Shown here: piece by piece, positions 17,101-25,393 of the stretch
How the letters are laid out: each line of letters starts with the position of its first letter
Position numbering within the stretch: position 1 is the first letter of the stretch
Assembly (NCBI GenBank): GCA_964417725.1
Contig: CAYQIV010000018.1
Location: 1 to 58,207, forward strand
Reading direction: 5' to 3'
Origin: SHZI01 sp964417725
GTDB taxonomy: Bacteria > Pseudomonadota > Gammaproteobacteria > Steroidobacterales > GCA-2729495
DNA: 58,207 nt
Notes under the pieces: generated by a model
The model's database searches: none
Told to the model about the DNA's origin: nothing
What the model saw: the letters and a program-made list of their open reading frames with translations, nothing else
Program-made: the position numbers and the translations under genes

Positions 17101-18117
17101 ATGCCGCAGACCGCCATGCCCGCGACCATGCCTGCGATCGAGATCAGCAAACCCGGCCCGCCCGACGTGCTGAGGCCGGTACGCCGCCCGCTGCCCGTCG
17201 CCGGCCCCGGCGAGGTGCTGGTGCGCGTCGCGGCGGCCGGCGTCAACCGACCCGATTGCCTGCAGCGACAGGGCAGCTACCCCCCGCCAACCGGCGCTTC
17301 CGACCTGCCAGGCCTCGAAGTCGCCGGCACCGTCGTCGCCTGCGGCGAGGGCGTCGACCCGGCGCGGTGCGGCGAGCGCGTCTGTGCGCTGCTCAATGGC
17401 GGCGGCTATGCCGGGTACGTGTCCGTCCCCGCCATGCAGTGCCTGCCGATCCCCGGCCCGCTCGGGCTGGTGCAGGCTGCGGCCCTGCCCGAGGCGCTGT
17501 TCACCGTATGGGCCAACCTCTTCGAACGCGGGCGGCTGGCAGCCGGCGAGACCGTGCTCATCCACGGCGGTGCCAGCGGCATCGGCACCACGGCGATCCA
17601 GCTCGCCGCGGCCTTCGGCGCCCGCGTCTACGCCACGGCAGGCAGCGACGACAAGTGCCGGTTGTGCGAATCGCTCGGTGCCACGCTGGCCATCAACCAC
17701 CGCACCGGCGACTTCGCCACGCGGCTGAGCGAAGCTGCCGGCGAGCGACCCGTCGACGTCATCCTCGACATCAGCGGCGCGGGGCGCTTCGACGACAACA
17801 TGCGCCTGCTGCGCGACGACGGCCGGCTGGTTGTCATCGCCGTGCTCGGCGGCAGCAAGGCCACGCTGCACCTCGGCCAGCTGCTGCTGCGCCGGCTGAC
17901 CATCACGGGCTCGACCCTGCGCGCCCGCCCGACCGCCGAGAAGGGCCGTCTGGCCGGCGAACTGCACCGGCACGTGTGGCCGCTGCTCGAAGCCGGGCGC
18001 GTGGCACCGGTCATCCAGGCCGTATTGCCGCTGGTCGAGGCCGCCCGCGCCCACGAGATCCTCGAGGCGGACGCGGCGATGGGCAAGCTGGTGCTGCGTG
18101 TCGATGACCACACCTGA
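17101..18117 (+). CDS. NAD(P)H:quinone oxidoreductase, MDR/PIG3 family
   Basis: Up to 338 residues, zinc-independent medium-chain reductase. The catalytic domain begins AIEISKPGPPDVLRPV and contains GVNRPDCLQRQGSYPPPTGA, and PGLEVAGTVV. The Rossmann part has HGGASGIGTTAIQLA for NADPH binding and later GGSKATLHLGQLLLRRLTI, both characteristic of the PIG3/quinone oxidoreductase group. There are three in-frame ATG codons (17101, 17116, 17128), none with a good ribosome site; family alignment would favour 17128. It likely reduces quinones by one or two electrons in the cytoplasm. The xdhC gene follows after 15 bases, so they share a transcript. Confidence 0.92.
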   Translation: MPQTAMPATMPAIEISKPGPPDVLRPVRRPLPVAGPGEVLVRVAAAGVNRPDCLQRQGSYPPPTGASDLPGLEVAGTVVACGEGVDPARCGERVCALLNGGGYAGYVSVPAMQCLPIPGPLGLVQAAALPEALFTVWANLFERGRLAAGETVLIHGGASGIGTTAIQLAAAFGARVYATAGSDDKCRLCESLGATLAINHRTGDFATRLSEAAGERPVDVILDISGAGRFDDNMRLLRDDGRLVVIAVLGGSKATLHLGQLLLRRLTITGSTLRARPTAEKGRLAGELHRHVWPLLEAGRVAPVIQAVLPLVEAARAHEILEADAAMGKLVLRVDDHT

Positions 18118-18132
18118 GCCGGGGGCACGGCG

Positions 18133-19194
18133 ATGAGCGTCAAGGCCATCCTCGCACAGTTCAATCACTGGCGCGCCGAACGCCGGCGGCTGGTGCTGGC
18201 GACCGTCGTCGAGACCGAGGGTTCGACCTACAGCAAGGCCGGCCACCGCATCCTCATCAGCGACGATGGCCACTGGCAGGGGCTGGTCAGCGGTGGCTGT
18301 CTCGAAGGCGACCTCGCGGCCCACGCGCACGACGTGCTGGACAGCCAGCGACCGCGGTGCGTGCACTACGACATGCGCCGCGAGGAAGACAGTGTCTTCG
18401 GTATGGCAACGGGTTGCGACGGGATGATCCGCGTGCTGCTCCAGCCACTCGAGCCGGCCGGCGACTATGAGCCCTATGCGCGCATCGAGGCGATCCACCT
18501 CGGCGACGAAGGGGCACGCTGCCTGACGGTCTACGACGGCACGGCAGACGGCCCCGCACCCGGCACCACGGTGTTCACCGGCCCGATGGGCGTCGTGGCC
18601 TGCGGCACCGATGCCGCCACGGCGGCGGCGCTCGAGGCCGCGGCGACCACCCCGGGCCACCACGACGTGATGCTGGCTGGAGGACGCTGCCGCGTGCTGC
18701 ACACGCGGGTCGAGCCGCTGCCGCGCCTGCTGGTGCTCGGTGCCGGGGCCGATGCCGCGCCGCTGGCCGTCATGGCCAGCCACCTCGGCTGGCGCGTCAC
18801 GCTCTACGACCACCGCCAGACGGCGCTGTCACGCGCCACGCCGCCCGTCGCCGAGCGCGTGCTGACCGCACCGATCAGCGACCTCGAGCGGCACGTCACG
18901 CTGCGCCACTGCGCAGCAGCCGTCGTCATGACCCACCAGCTCACCAGCGACCTGGCCTGCCTCGCCCATCTGGCGCGCAGCCCGGTGCCCTACATCGGCC
19001 TCGTCGGCCCGCCGGCACGGCGCCAGAGGCTGCTCGACGCACTGGGCAGCGCGGCGGACGGCCTCGAGGGGCGCGTCTTCGGACCGGCCGGGCTCGACAT
19101 CGGTGCCGATTCACCGGAGAGCATCGCGCTGTCGATCCTCGCCGAGATCCATGCCCGGCGCAGCCACCGCCAGGGCACGCCGCTGTCGCGGTAG
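18133..19194 (+). CDS. xdhC: XdhC/CoxI family molybdenum-cofactor chaperone
   Basis: 353 residues. The XdhC_CoxI domain is shown by VVETEGSTYSKAGHR near residue 30, SGGCLEGDLAAHA and GMATGCDGMIRVLLQP. The C-terminal Rossmann-like domain has LLVLGAGADAAPLA and a late GLVGPPARRQRLL. Members bind the molybdenum cofactor, promote its sulfuration and deliver it to xanthine-oxidase-family enzymes. The matching client in the window is the HcrABC-like enzyme about 5 kb upstream. It starts 15 bases after the quinone oxidoreductase gene and ends directly against the convergent alanine dehydrogenase gene. Confidence 0.94.
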   Translation: MSVKAILAQFNHWRAERRRLVLATVVETEGSTYSKAGHRILISDDGHWQGLVSGGCLEGDLAAHAHDVLDSQRPRCVHYDMRREEDSVFGMATGCDGMIRVLLQPLEPAGDYEPYARIEAIHLGDEGARCLTVYDGTADGPAPGTTVFTGPMGVVACGTDAATAAALEAAATTPGHHDVMLAGGRCRVLHTRVEPLPRLLVLGAGADAAPLAVMASHLGWRVTLYDHRQTALSRATPPVAERVLTAPISDLERHVTLRHCAAAVVMTHQLTSDLACLAHLARSPVPYIGLVGPPARRQRLLDALGSAADGLEGRVFGPAGLDIGADSPESIALSILAEIHARRSHRQGTPLSR

Positions 19195-20310
19195 TCAGCC
19201 GCCGATCGCTTCCGCTGCGGGCAGGCAATCCATGCCGAGGGCACGCGCCACCGCCGGATGGGTGACATGCCCGGCATGCACGTTGAGACCATCGCGCAAA
19301 CCGGCATCATCGGCCAGTGCCCGCTGCCAGCCCTTGTCGGCGAGGACCAGCACGTAAGGCAGGGTGGCGTTGTTGAGGGCCAGCGTCGAGGTGCGCGCCA
19401 CCGCGCCGGGCATGTTCGTCACACAATAGTGAACGACACCCTCCTCGACATAGGTCGGTTGCGAGTGGGTCGTGGGCCGGCTGGTTTCGCAGCAGCCACC
19501 CTGATCGATGGCGACATCGACGATCACCGAGCGGTCGCGCATCGCGCGCACCATGTCGCGACTGACCAGGCGCGGCGCAGCGGCACCCGGCACCAGCACG
19601 GCGCCGATGACGAGGTCGGCGTCGGCGACGTATTCTTCGATCGCGCCAATCGTGGCGTAGAGGGTGTTGAGGCGGCCGCCGAACTGGAAATCCAGCTCGC
19701 GCAACCGCGGCAGTGAGCGGTCGATGACCGTGACCTGCGCCTCCATGCCCATCGCGACGCGCACGGCGTTGGTCCCGACCGTGCCACCACCGAGGACGAC
19801 CACGTTGGCGGCACGGACGCCGGGCACCCCGCCCAGCAGGATGCCGGCACCTCCGGCCTCGCGCTCCAGGCAGTGGGCGCCGGCCTGTACCGCCATGCGC
19901 CCGGCCACCTCGCTCATCGGCGAGAGCAGCGGCAGTGCCTGTGCCGGACCCGTGACCGTCTCGTAGCCGATGGCGGTGACCCCCGCCGCCACGAGGCGGC
20001 GCGCCTGGGCGGAGTCGGGGGCCAGGTGCAGGTAAGTGAACAACACGAGGCCGCTGCGCAGGTGCGCGGTCTCGACGGCTTGCGGCTCCTTGACCTTGAC
20101 GACCATGTCGGCGGCCCAGGCCTCGGCGGCCGTATCGACGAGCCTGGCCCCGGCGGCCCGGTAGTCGCCATCGTGCATGCCGCTGCCCTCGCCGGCGCCC
20201 CGCTCGACCCACACCTCATGGCCATGACAAACCAGCTCGCGCACCGCCGTCGGCGCCAGGCCGACGCGGTATTCATCCGGCTTGATTTCCTTCGGCACAC
20301 CCACGCGCAT
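19195..20310 (-). CDS. ald: Alanine dehydrogenase
   Basis: 371 residues, the normal length. It starts MRVGVPKEIKPDEYRVGL; the substrate-binding Lys is in VVKVKEPQ and the NAD site is VVVLGGGTVGTNAVRVAMG. The ending with TNMPGAVARTST and NNATLPYVL is highly conserved in Ald. It interconverts L-alanine and pyruvate with NAD. The start could instead be the ATG at 20337, which has AGGGTG nearby; 20310 agrees with the family N-terminus. It is divergent from the CBS protein gene and convergent with xdhC without a spacer. Confidence 0.96.
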   Translation of the reverse strand: MRVGVPKEIKPDEYRVGLAPTAVRELVCHGHEVWVERGAGEGSGMHDGDYRAAGARLVDTAAEAWAADMVVKVKEPQAVETAHLRSGLVLFTYLHLAPDSAQARRLVAAGVTAIGYETVTGPAQALPLLSPMSEVAGRMAVQAGAHCLEREAGGAGILLGGVPGVRAANVVVLGGGTVGTNAVRVAMGMEAQVTVIDRSLPRLRELDFQFGGRLNTLYATIGAIEEYVADADLVIGAVLVPGAAAPRLVSRDMVRAMRDRSVIVDVAIDQGGCCETSRPTTHSQPTYVEEGVVHYCVTNMPGAVARTSTLALNNATLPYVLVLADKGWQRALADDAGLRDGLNVHAGHVTHPAVARALGMDCLPAAEAIGG

Positions 20311-20409
20311 CGGCACGCACCCCGGGCTCGTCGTCATGGTCACCCTAAACCGTTTGCCGGGGCCGTACAATTGGCCGCTCTGTGCCATGACCCCGGGAGG
20401 CCCGTCGCG

Positions 20410-20844
20410 ATGAGACGCATGCCGACGATCAAGGCCGTGATGACTGCATTCCCCTACTCCGTCGATGCCGATGCACCGCTCGCCGAAGCCCAGGCCTTCA
20501 TGCGCGAACACCGCATCCGCCATCTGCCCGTGACCCACGACGGTGAACTCATCGGCATGGCCTCCGACCGCGACATCAAGCTGATCCTCGGCCCGGATTT
20601 CGCCTACCCGGACGCGCGCCAGCTCACCATCGGCGAGACGATGGTCCGCGAGCCCTACATCGTCGACATGAACACGCGGCTCGACGACGTGCTGGCGCAC
20701 ATGGCCGAGCACCACCTCGGCTCGGCCATCATCACGCGGCATGGCAAGCTCGCCGGCGTGTTCACGGTCACCGACGCCTGCCGGCACTTCGCCGAATTCC
20801 TGCGCGAGCAGGTGCGCCGCGCGGGCGGCGACGACGCCGCCTGA
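20410..20844 (+). CDS. Tandem CBS-domain protein
   Basis: 144 residues consisting almost entirely of two CBS domains: KAVMTAFPYSVDADAPLAEA then HRIRHLPVTHDGELIGMASDRDI (first), and TMVREPYIVDMNTRLDDV then HHLGSAIITRHGKLAGVFTVTDA (second). Such stand-alone pairs bind adenine nucleotides or SAM and act as sensors; the target is unknown. ATG 20410 has GGGAGG about ten bases upstream. It is divergent from ald and 79 bases before moaB on the same strand. Confidence 0.93.
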   Translation: MRRMPTIKAVMTAFPYSVDADAPLAEAQAFMREHRIRHLPVTHDGELIGMASDRDIKLILGPDFAYPDARQLTIGETMVREPYIVDMNTRLDDVLAHMAEHHLGSAIITRHGKLAGVFTVTDACRHFAEFLREQVRRAGGDDAA

Positions 20845-20923
20845 CATCACGCCGCAGCGCACGGGCAACGGCCCGCGGAATCGGGCTATCATCGCCACGT
20901 TCCCCGGATCCGCAGGCCACGCC

Positions 20924-21451
20924 ATGAGCCCCGCCGCACCCCGCTCGTTCACGCCGCTGCAGATCGCCGTGCTGACGGTCTCCGACTCGCGCACGCTCGA
21001 CAACGACAAGTCCGGCGCCCTGCTCGCCGAACGCCTCACCACCGCCGGACACCACCTCGCCGACCGACGACTCGAGCCCGACGACATCTACCGCATCCGC
21101 GCCACCGTCTCGGCATGGATCGCCGACCCGGCCATCGACGTGATCCTCACCACCGGCGGCACCGGCGTGACCGGCCGCGACGGCACCCCCGAAGCCATCG
21201 AACCGCTGCTCGACAAGGTGCTGACCGGCTTCGGCGAGATGTTCCGCATGCTGTCGTGGGAGGAGATCGGCGCCTCGACGCTGCAATCGCGCTGCACCGC
21301 CGGGGTGGCCAATGGCACCTATCTGTTCTGCCTGCCGGGATCGAGCAACGCCTGCGCCACGGGCTGGGACCGCCTCATCGCCACCCAGCTCGACCACCGC
21401 ACACGGCCCTGCAACCTCGTCGACCTGATGCCGCGCCTGAAGGAACGATGA
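20924..21451 (+). CDS. moaB: Molybdenum cofactor biosynthesis protein MoaB
   Basis: 175 residues, MoaB/MogA fold. The start region FTPLQIAVLTVSDSR, then TTGGTGVTGRDGTPEA and CLPGSSNACATGWD, identify the MoaB form (MPT adenylylation family). The start ATG 20924 gives the usual short leader before the first strand. The stop overlaps the gloB start (ATGA), so the two are coupled. Together with moaA and xdhC this is the third molybdenum-cofactor gene within 6 kb. Confidence 0.95.
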   Translation: MSPAAPRSFTPLQIAVLTVSDSRTLDNDKSGALLAERLTTAGHHLADRRLEPDDIYRIRATVSAWIADPAIDVILTTGGTGVTGRDGTPEAIEPLLDKVLTGFGEMFRMLSWEEIGASTLQSRCTAGVANGTYLFCLPGSSNACATGWDRLIATQLDHRTRPCNLVDLMPRLKER

Positions 21452-22239
21452 ACGGCCCGCACCCCGCCCCGCTCGAAATCCGCGGCCTGCCCTGCCTGGC
21501 CGACAACTACGCCTGGCTGCTGCGCGATCCGGCGACCGGCACCACCGCGGTCGTCGACGCCCCCGACCCCGGGCCGATCCTCGCCGCACTCGAAGCCGCC
21601 GGCTGGCCGCTGCACGAGATCCTCAACACGCACCACCACCACGACCATGCCGGCGGCAACACCGCACTGCGGGCGCGCACCGGCTGCCGCGTGCGGGCCG
21701 CCGCCGCCGACCACGGCCGCATCGCCCCCATCGACCTGCCGGTGCAACCCGGCGATGGTTTTCATTTCGGTGCGCACACCGTGCGCGTGATCGGCACACC
21801 CGGACACACCCGCGCCCACCTCTGCTGGTGGTTCGTCGACGACGGCGCGGTGTTCACCGGCGACACCCTGTTCTCGCTCGGCTGCGGGCGCCTCTTCGAG
21901 GGCACGCCGGCACAGATGTGGGCATCGCTGCAGCAGTTGATGGCCCTGCCCGACGAAACCCGCATCTATTGCGCACACGAATACACGCTGGCCAATGGCC
22001 GCTTCGCCCTGACGCTGGAGCCGGGCAACACCGACCTGATCACGCGCATGGAGGACGTCATGCGCCTGCGCGCAGCCGGCCAAGGCACGCTGCCGACGAC
22101 CCTCGGCGCCGAGAAGCGTTGCAACCCGTTCCTGCGACCGCACAGCCCGGCGCTGCGCCGGACCCTCGACATGGCCGACGCCAGCGATGTCGAGGTGTGG
22201 ACCGAGATCCGCCGCCGCAAGGACACGTTTCGCGGCTGA
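21448..22239 (+). CDS. gloB: Hydroxyacylglutathione hydrolase (glyoxalase II)
   Basis: 263 residues of the metallo-beta-lactamase fold. The metal-binding motif THHHHDH (61-67) is complete, followed by GTPGHTRAHLCWW, FTGDTLFSLGCGRLFEGT and CAHEYTLANGRFA, all diagnostic for GloB. The C-terminal glutathione-binding region has EKRCNPFLR. It hydrolyses S-D-lactoylglutathione to lactate in methylglyoxal detoxification. It overlaps the moaB stop by four bases with AAGGAA as ribosome site, so it is translated from the same message. Confidence 0.97.
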   Translation: MNGPHPAPLEIRGLPCLADNYAWLLRDPATGTTAVVDAPDPGPILAALEAAGWPLHEILNTHHHHDHAGGNTALRARTGCRVRAAAADHGRIAPIDLPVQPGDGFHFGAHTVRVIGTPGHTRAHLCWWFVDDGAVFTGDTLFSLGCGRLFEGTPAQMWASLQQLMALPDETRIYCAHEYTLANGRFALTLEPGNTDLITRMEDVMRLRAAGQGTLPTTLGAEKRCNPFLRPHSPALRRTLDMADASDVEVWTEIRRRKDTFRG

Positions 22240-22342
22240 ACGCCAGGGCGACAGGCAGCGCCCCGGGCCCGGCACCGCATGCGCCTTTCCCCGGCCGGCC
22301 CGGCCAACCCGGCTCCGCAGCGCAGCGGCCGACAAAGAATCA

Positions 22343-22372
22343 TTGAGCCCGGCAGGCGGGGGACGCTACAAT
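22343..22372 (+). promoter_or_regulatory. Candidate promoter of tRNA-Arg
   Basis: TTGAGC (22343-22348) and TACAAT (22367-22372) are 18 bases apart, giving a GC-rich leader of about 85 bases before the tRNA. Confidence 0.5.
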
Positions 22373-22462
22373 GCGCGCCGGCCGGCCCCTGGGGCCCGCC
22401 CGTCCCGGCGCGTTTCGCGAGGGGCAGCCGGCCCCGTCGGGGGTCGGGCCTACGCAGTCCGC

Positions 22463-22539
22463 GCGCTCGTAGCTCAGTTGGATAGAGCGTCTGGCTACGA
22501 ACCAGAAGGTCGGGAGTTCGAATCTCTCCGAGCGCGCCA
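22463..22539 (+). tRNA. tRNA-Arg (anticodon ACG)
   Basis: A complete 77-base cloverleaf. The acceptor strands GCGCTCG and CGAGCGC pair perfectly and the discriminator G plus CCA is encoded. The anticodon stem TCTGG/CCAGA encloses the loop CTACGAA with anticodon ACG (A34 is expected to become inosine and read CGU/CGC/CGA). The T-loop is TTCGAAT with a five-pair stem including one G-U. Confidence 0.98.
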
Positions 22540-22792
22540 TTTCCCCAAAGGTCCAACCGGACGCACCGACAGCGTGTCGTCGCCGGCCACCGGTGCCGAC
22601 GCGACGTCCCCGACCGCGCCATGGCCCAGATCGGTATCGGCGCGCGCAATGCTCACGATGGGCGGTCGCGGTCCGCACAACGGTGCGTTCACGCACACGT
22701 CGACGGGCCACCGGCCGTGCGCCGGCGCGCTGACTCCGAAGGCCGCCGTCCGGCGAATACGCCCACAGGCATTTGCCGTGGAGGACAGGCCG

Positions 22793-23422
22793 ATGGACCG
22801 GAAACGGCGCATGATGATCCTCTGTGCCGCCTGGCTGCCCGCCTGGCCAGCCGCCCTGTCACTGGCCCGGGAGGACATGACGATGGAAGGATCGCGGCAG
22901 CTGCTCAGCGATTTCGCACGGCCGGAGCCCTACGTGCACCCCGGCACACGCTGGCGCGCATTCAGCGACCGGGTGATGGGCGGGGTGTCCGATGCCGCTT
23001 TCAACCCCGATGTGGTCGCCGGCAGGGGCTGCGTGCGGCTCACCGGGCGGGTGACGCGCGACAACGGCGGCGGCTTCATCCAGATGACGCTCGACCTCGG
23101 CACGCGCGACGCCCCCTTCGACGCCAGCGCATGGCAAGGCATCGAATTGCACCTTCACGGCAATGACGAAGACTACAACGTCCACGTCCGTACCCGCGAC
23201 TGCGGCTGGTACGACCAATCCTATCGCGCCACCCTGCACGCCGCGTCGCGCTGGCAGGTGCATCGTCTCGACTGGCGCGACTTCACCCCCAATGGTGTGC
23301 GCGTCCCGCTCGATCCCTCGCGCCTCGAACGCATCGCCCTGCTCGGCTGGATGCGCGAGTTCCAGGCCGACATCGCGCTGGCGCAGCTGGCGCTGGTCGG
23401 CACGGTGCGGCCGGCGGGCTGA
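22793..23422 (+). CDS. CIA30-domain protein, exported or membrane-anchored
   Basis: 209 residues. After an N-terminal hydrophobic segment (about 7-24) comes a CIA30/NDUFAF1-like galactose-binding-type domain: WRAFSDRVMGGVSDA, CVRLTGRVTRDNGGGFIQM, then GIELHLHGNDEDYNVHVRT and a C-terminal IALLGWMREFQADIAL. The eukaryotic relative assists complex I assembly; bacterial ones are uncharacterised. The start is ATG 22793 with GGAGG nine bases upstream. The 253-base gap after the tRNA shows no other gene. It is convergent with the ABC ATPase gene. Confidence 0.9.
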   Translation: MDRKRRMMILCAAWLPAWPAALSLAREDMTMEGSRQLLSDFARPEPYVHPGTRWRAFSDRVMGGVSDAAFNPDVVAGRGCVRLTGRVTRDNGGGFIQMTLDLGTRDAPFDASAWQGIELHLHGNDEDYNVHVRTRDCGWYDQSYRATLHAASRWQVHRLDWRDFTPNGVRVPLDPSRLERIALLGWMREFQADIALAQLALVGTVRPAG

Positions 23423-23441
23423 CGCACCGCTGCGGCCTGCC

Positions 23442-24140
23442 CTACCCCGCCAGCGGCGTCGAGCGCCGGATGCGGCCGTCCTGGATGCGGATGACGCGGT
23501 CGGCCTCGAGCGCGAAGTCGTCATCGTGCGTGACCATGATGAAGGCCGTACCGGACTCGCGGCTGAGGCGCTTCATCAGTTCGAACACCATGCGCCCGCT
23601 GACGCTGTCGAGGTTGCCCGTCGGTTCGTCGGCGAAAACCACGGCGGGTTCGTTGGCCAGTGCACGGACCACGGCAACACGTTGCTGCTGGCCACCGGAG
23701 AGCTGCGCCGGACGTGAACCGATCTTGTCACCGAGACCGACTGCATCGAGCAGCTCCTTCATGCGCGGCGCCTGCGCCTTCTCGAAAGCGCGACCGCGCA
23801 TGCGGCAGGGCATCAGGGCATTCTCGAGCACGGTGAACTCGGGCAGCAGGTAGTGGAACTGGAAGATGAAGCCGAGGCGGTCACGGCGCATGGTGGCACG
23901 ACCGGTCTCGTCCAGGTCGCTGACCACCCGCGACTCGATGCACACGCTGCCGCCGGTGGGCCGGTCGAGCAGGCCCATGATGTTGAGCAACGTGGTCTTG
24001 CCGGAGCCGCTGCCCCCCACCACGGCAACGAATTCACCGACGTGGACATCGAAGGAAATGTCGAAGAGCACCGGCGTGGCGACATCACCGGTGTAGTAGG
24101 TCTTGGAGATGCCTGCAAGGCGAACCGCGACGTCGGCCAT
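23442..24140 (-). CDS. ABC transporter ATPase, LolD/MacB type
   Basis: 232 residues. Walker A GGSGSGKTT (42-50), the signature LSGGQQQRVAVVRAL, Walker B VVFADEPTG and the switch histidine in MVTHDDDF are all present. GFIFQFHYLLPEFTVLENALMP is typical of the LolD/FtsE/MacB group. It powers the FtsX-like permease encoded just upstream. The start overlaps that gene's stop by one base (TGATG). It is the last gene of a four-gene operon beginning with the cobalamin-binding protein at 27212. Confidence 0.95.
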   Translation of the reverse strand: MADVAVRLAGISKTYYTGDVATPVLFDISFDVHVGEFVAVVGGSGSGKTTLLNIMGLLDRPTGGSVCIESRVVSDLDETGRATMRRDRLGFIFQFHYLLPEFTVLENALMPCRMRGRAFEKAQAPRMKELLDAVGLGDKIGSRPAQLSGGQQQRVAVVRALANEPAVVFADEPTGNLDSVSGRMVFELMKRLSRESGTAFIMVTHDDDFALEADRVIRIQDGRIRRSTPLAG

Positions 24141-25393
24141 CAGCTGCCCCGGATGACCTGCATCGGGTCGACGGCCGCGGCACGCCGCGCCGGAAACCAC
24201 GAGGCGATGGCGCCGGTGGTGATGGCCACGAGCGCGGCGCCGGCCAGCAGCATCGGGTCGATGTCGATCTGGAACACCTGCTCGATGCGTCCATCGGGTC
24301 CGGCGCTGCGGATGCCAGCCATGAGGCGCAGCAGGCCGATGCCGGCCGGAATGCCCACGGCACAGCCGATCATTGCCAGCAACAGACCCTCGAGGACGAA
24401 GATCCACTTGATCTCGCGCGGCGTGGCTCCCATCGCCTTGAGGATGCCGATTTCGCGGTACTTGCTGGTCACGACCATCACCAGGATGCTGGCGATGCCG
24501 AACCCCGAGGCGATGGTCGACATGACGAGGATCAGGTCGCGGGTCATGCTCTGGCTGGCCAGCGTGCGGAACAGGTTCGGGTTGTCGGCGACCCATGAAC
24601 GGACCTTGAAGGGCAGCCGCGCGGCCTGGGCCTGGGCGATCTCCTCTGCGGCATACAGGTCGCGCAGCTTGAGGCCCAGCGAACTGATCGCCCCGCCGAG
24701 TTCGAGCAGCGACTGGCCATCGCGCAGGGTGACGAACACCTGCCCGTCGTCGACCTGACCGAAGCCGGTGTAGTAGATACCGGCCACCGTGAAATTGAGA
24801 CTGACGCCGCCGGGCCCGACCAGCCGCACCTTGTCCCGCAGCCTGAGCCCGAAGTCGCGCGCCAGCCGCCAGCCGAGCACGACATCGCCGGCGTTCATGG
24901 CGAGGAAGCGCCCGCCGGGCAGCAACTTGCCTTCGATCTCGACGATGCCGTTGTGCCGCTCCGGCATCACGCCAAGCACGCGCACCGACTGCTGGCGCGC
25001 GCCGCGGAACAGGAAGGCCTGACCGCTGACGAGCGGTGACACGGCCGTGATGCCGGGGTCGGCGCCATCAAGGTACGGCAGCCAGAGCTTCCAGTCCTCG
25101 ATCTTCTCCTGCGCACGCGGCAGGTTGACGACCTCGCCAACATAGAGCACGCGCGGATCCCGCCCCGGCAGGTCCCACGCCGCCAGCGGGGTGCGCTCGG
25201 GGGGTTCGATGGTGATGTGCGGCAGGGAGCCGGTGGTGTTGTTGACGATGCGCGTCTGGGTGCCGCTGATGATGGTGTAGAGATAGACGATGAGCAGCAC
25301 ACTGATCGCCACCACACCGATGGTCAGCAGCGACTGGCCGACACCGTAACGCAGATGGCGCAGGGCCACCGAGCGGGTGAAGTAGCCGATCAT
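24140..25393 (-). CDS. ABC transporter permease, FtsX/MacB/LolC type
   Basis: 417 residues. One transmembrane helix lies near the N-terminus (about 22-44), followed by a periplasmic domain of about 220 residues, then three helices at the C-terminal end (about 285-310, 335-360 and 380-400). The cytoplasmic loop has SKYREIGILKAMGATPREI, the FtsX/MacB coupling signature, and the end is ARRAAAVDPMQVIRG. Such permeases transmit ATPase motion to a periplasmic partner rather than forming a channel. Start and stop overlap both neighbours (ATGA and TGATG). Confidence 0.95.
   Translation of the reverse strand: MIGYFTRSVALRHLRYGVGQSLLTIGVVAISVLLIVYLYTIISGTQTRIVNNTTGSLPHITIEPPERTPLAAWDLPGRDPRVLYVGEVVNLPRAQEKIEDWKLWLPYLDGADPGITAVSPLVSGQAFLFRGARQQSVRVLGVMPERHNGIVEIEGKLLPGGRFLAMNAGDVVLGWRLARDFGLRLRDKVRLVGPGGVSLNFTVAGIYYTGFGQVDDGQVFVTLRDGQSLLELGGAISSLGLKLRDLYAAEEIAQAQAARLPFKVRSWVADNPNLFRTLASQSMTRDLILVMSTIASGFGIASILVMVVTSKYREIGILKAMGATPREIKWIFVLEGLLLAMIGCAVGIPAGIGLLRLMAGIRSAGPDGRIEQVFQIDIDPMLLAGAALVAITTGAIASWFPARRAAAVDPMQVIRGS

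Noticed and set aside
22540..22792. Possible gene or second tRNA after tRNA-Arg
   Set aside because: No cloverleaf and no frame with a ribosome site or family motif was found in this gap.
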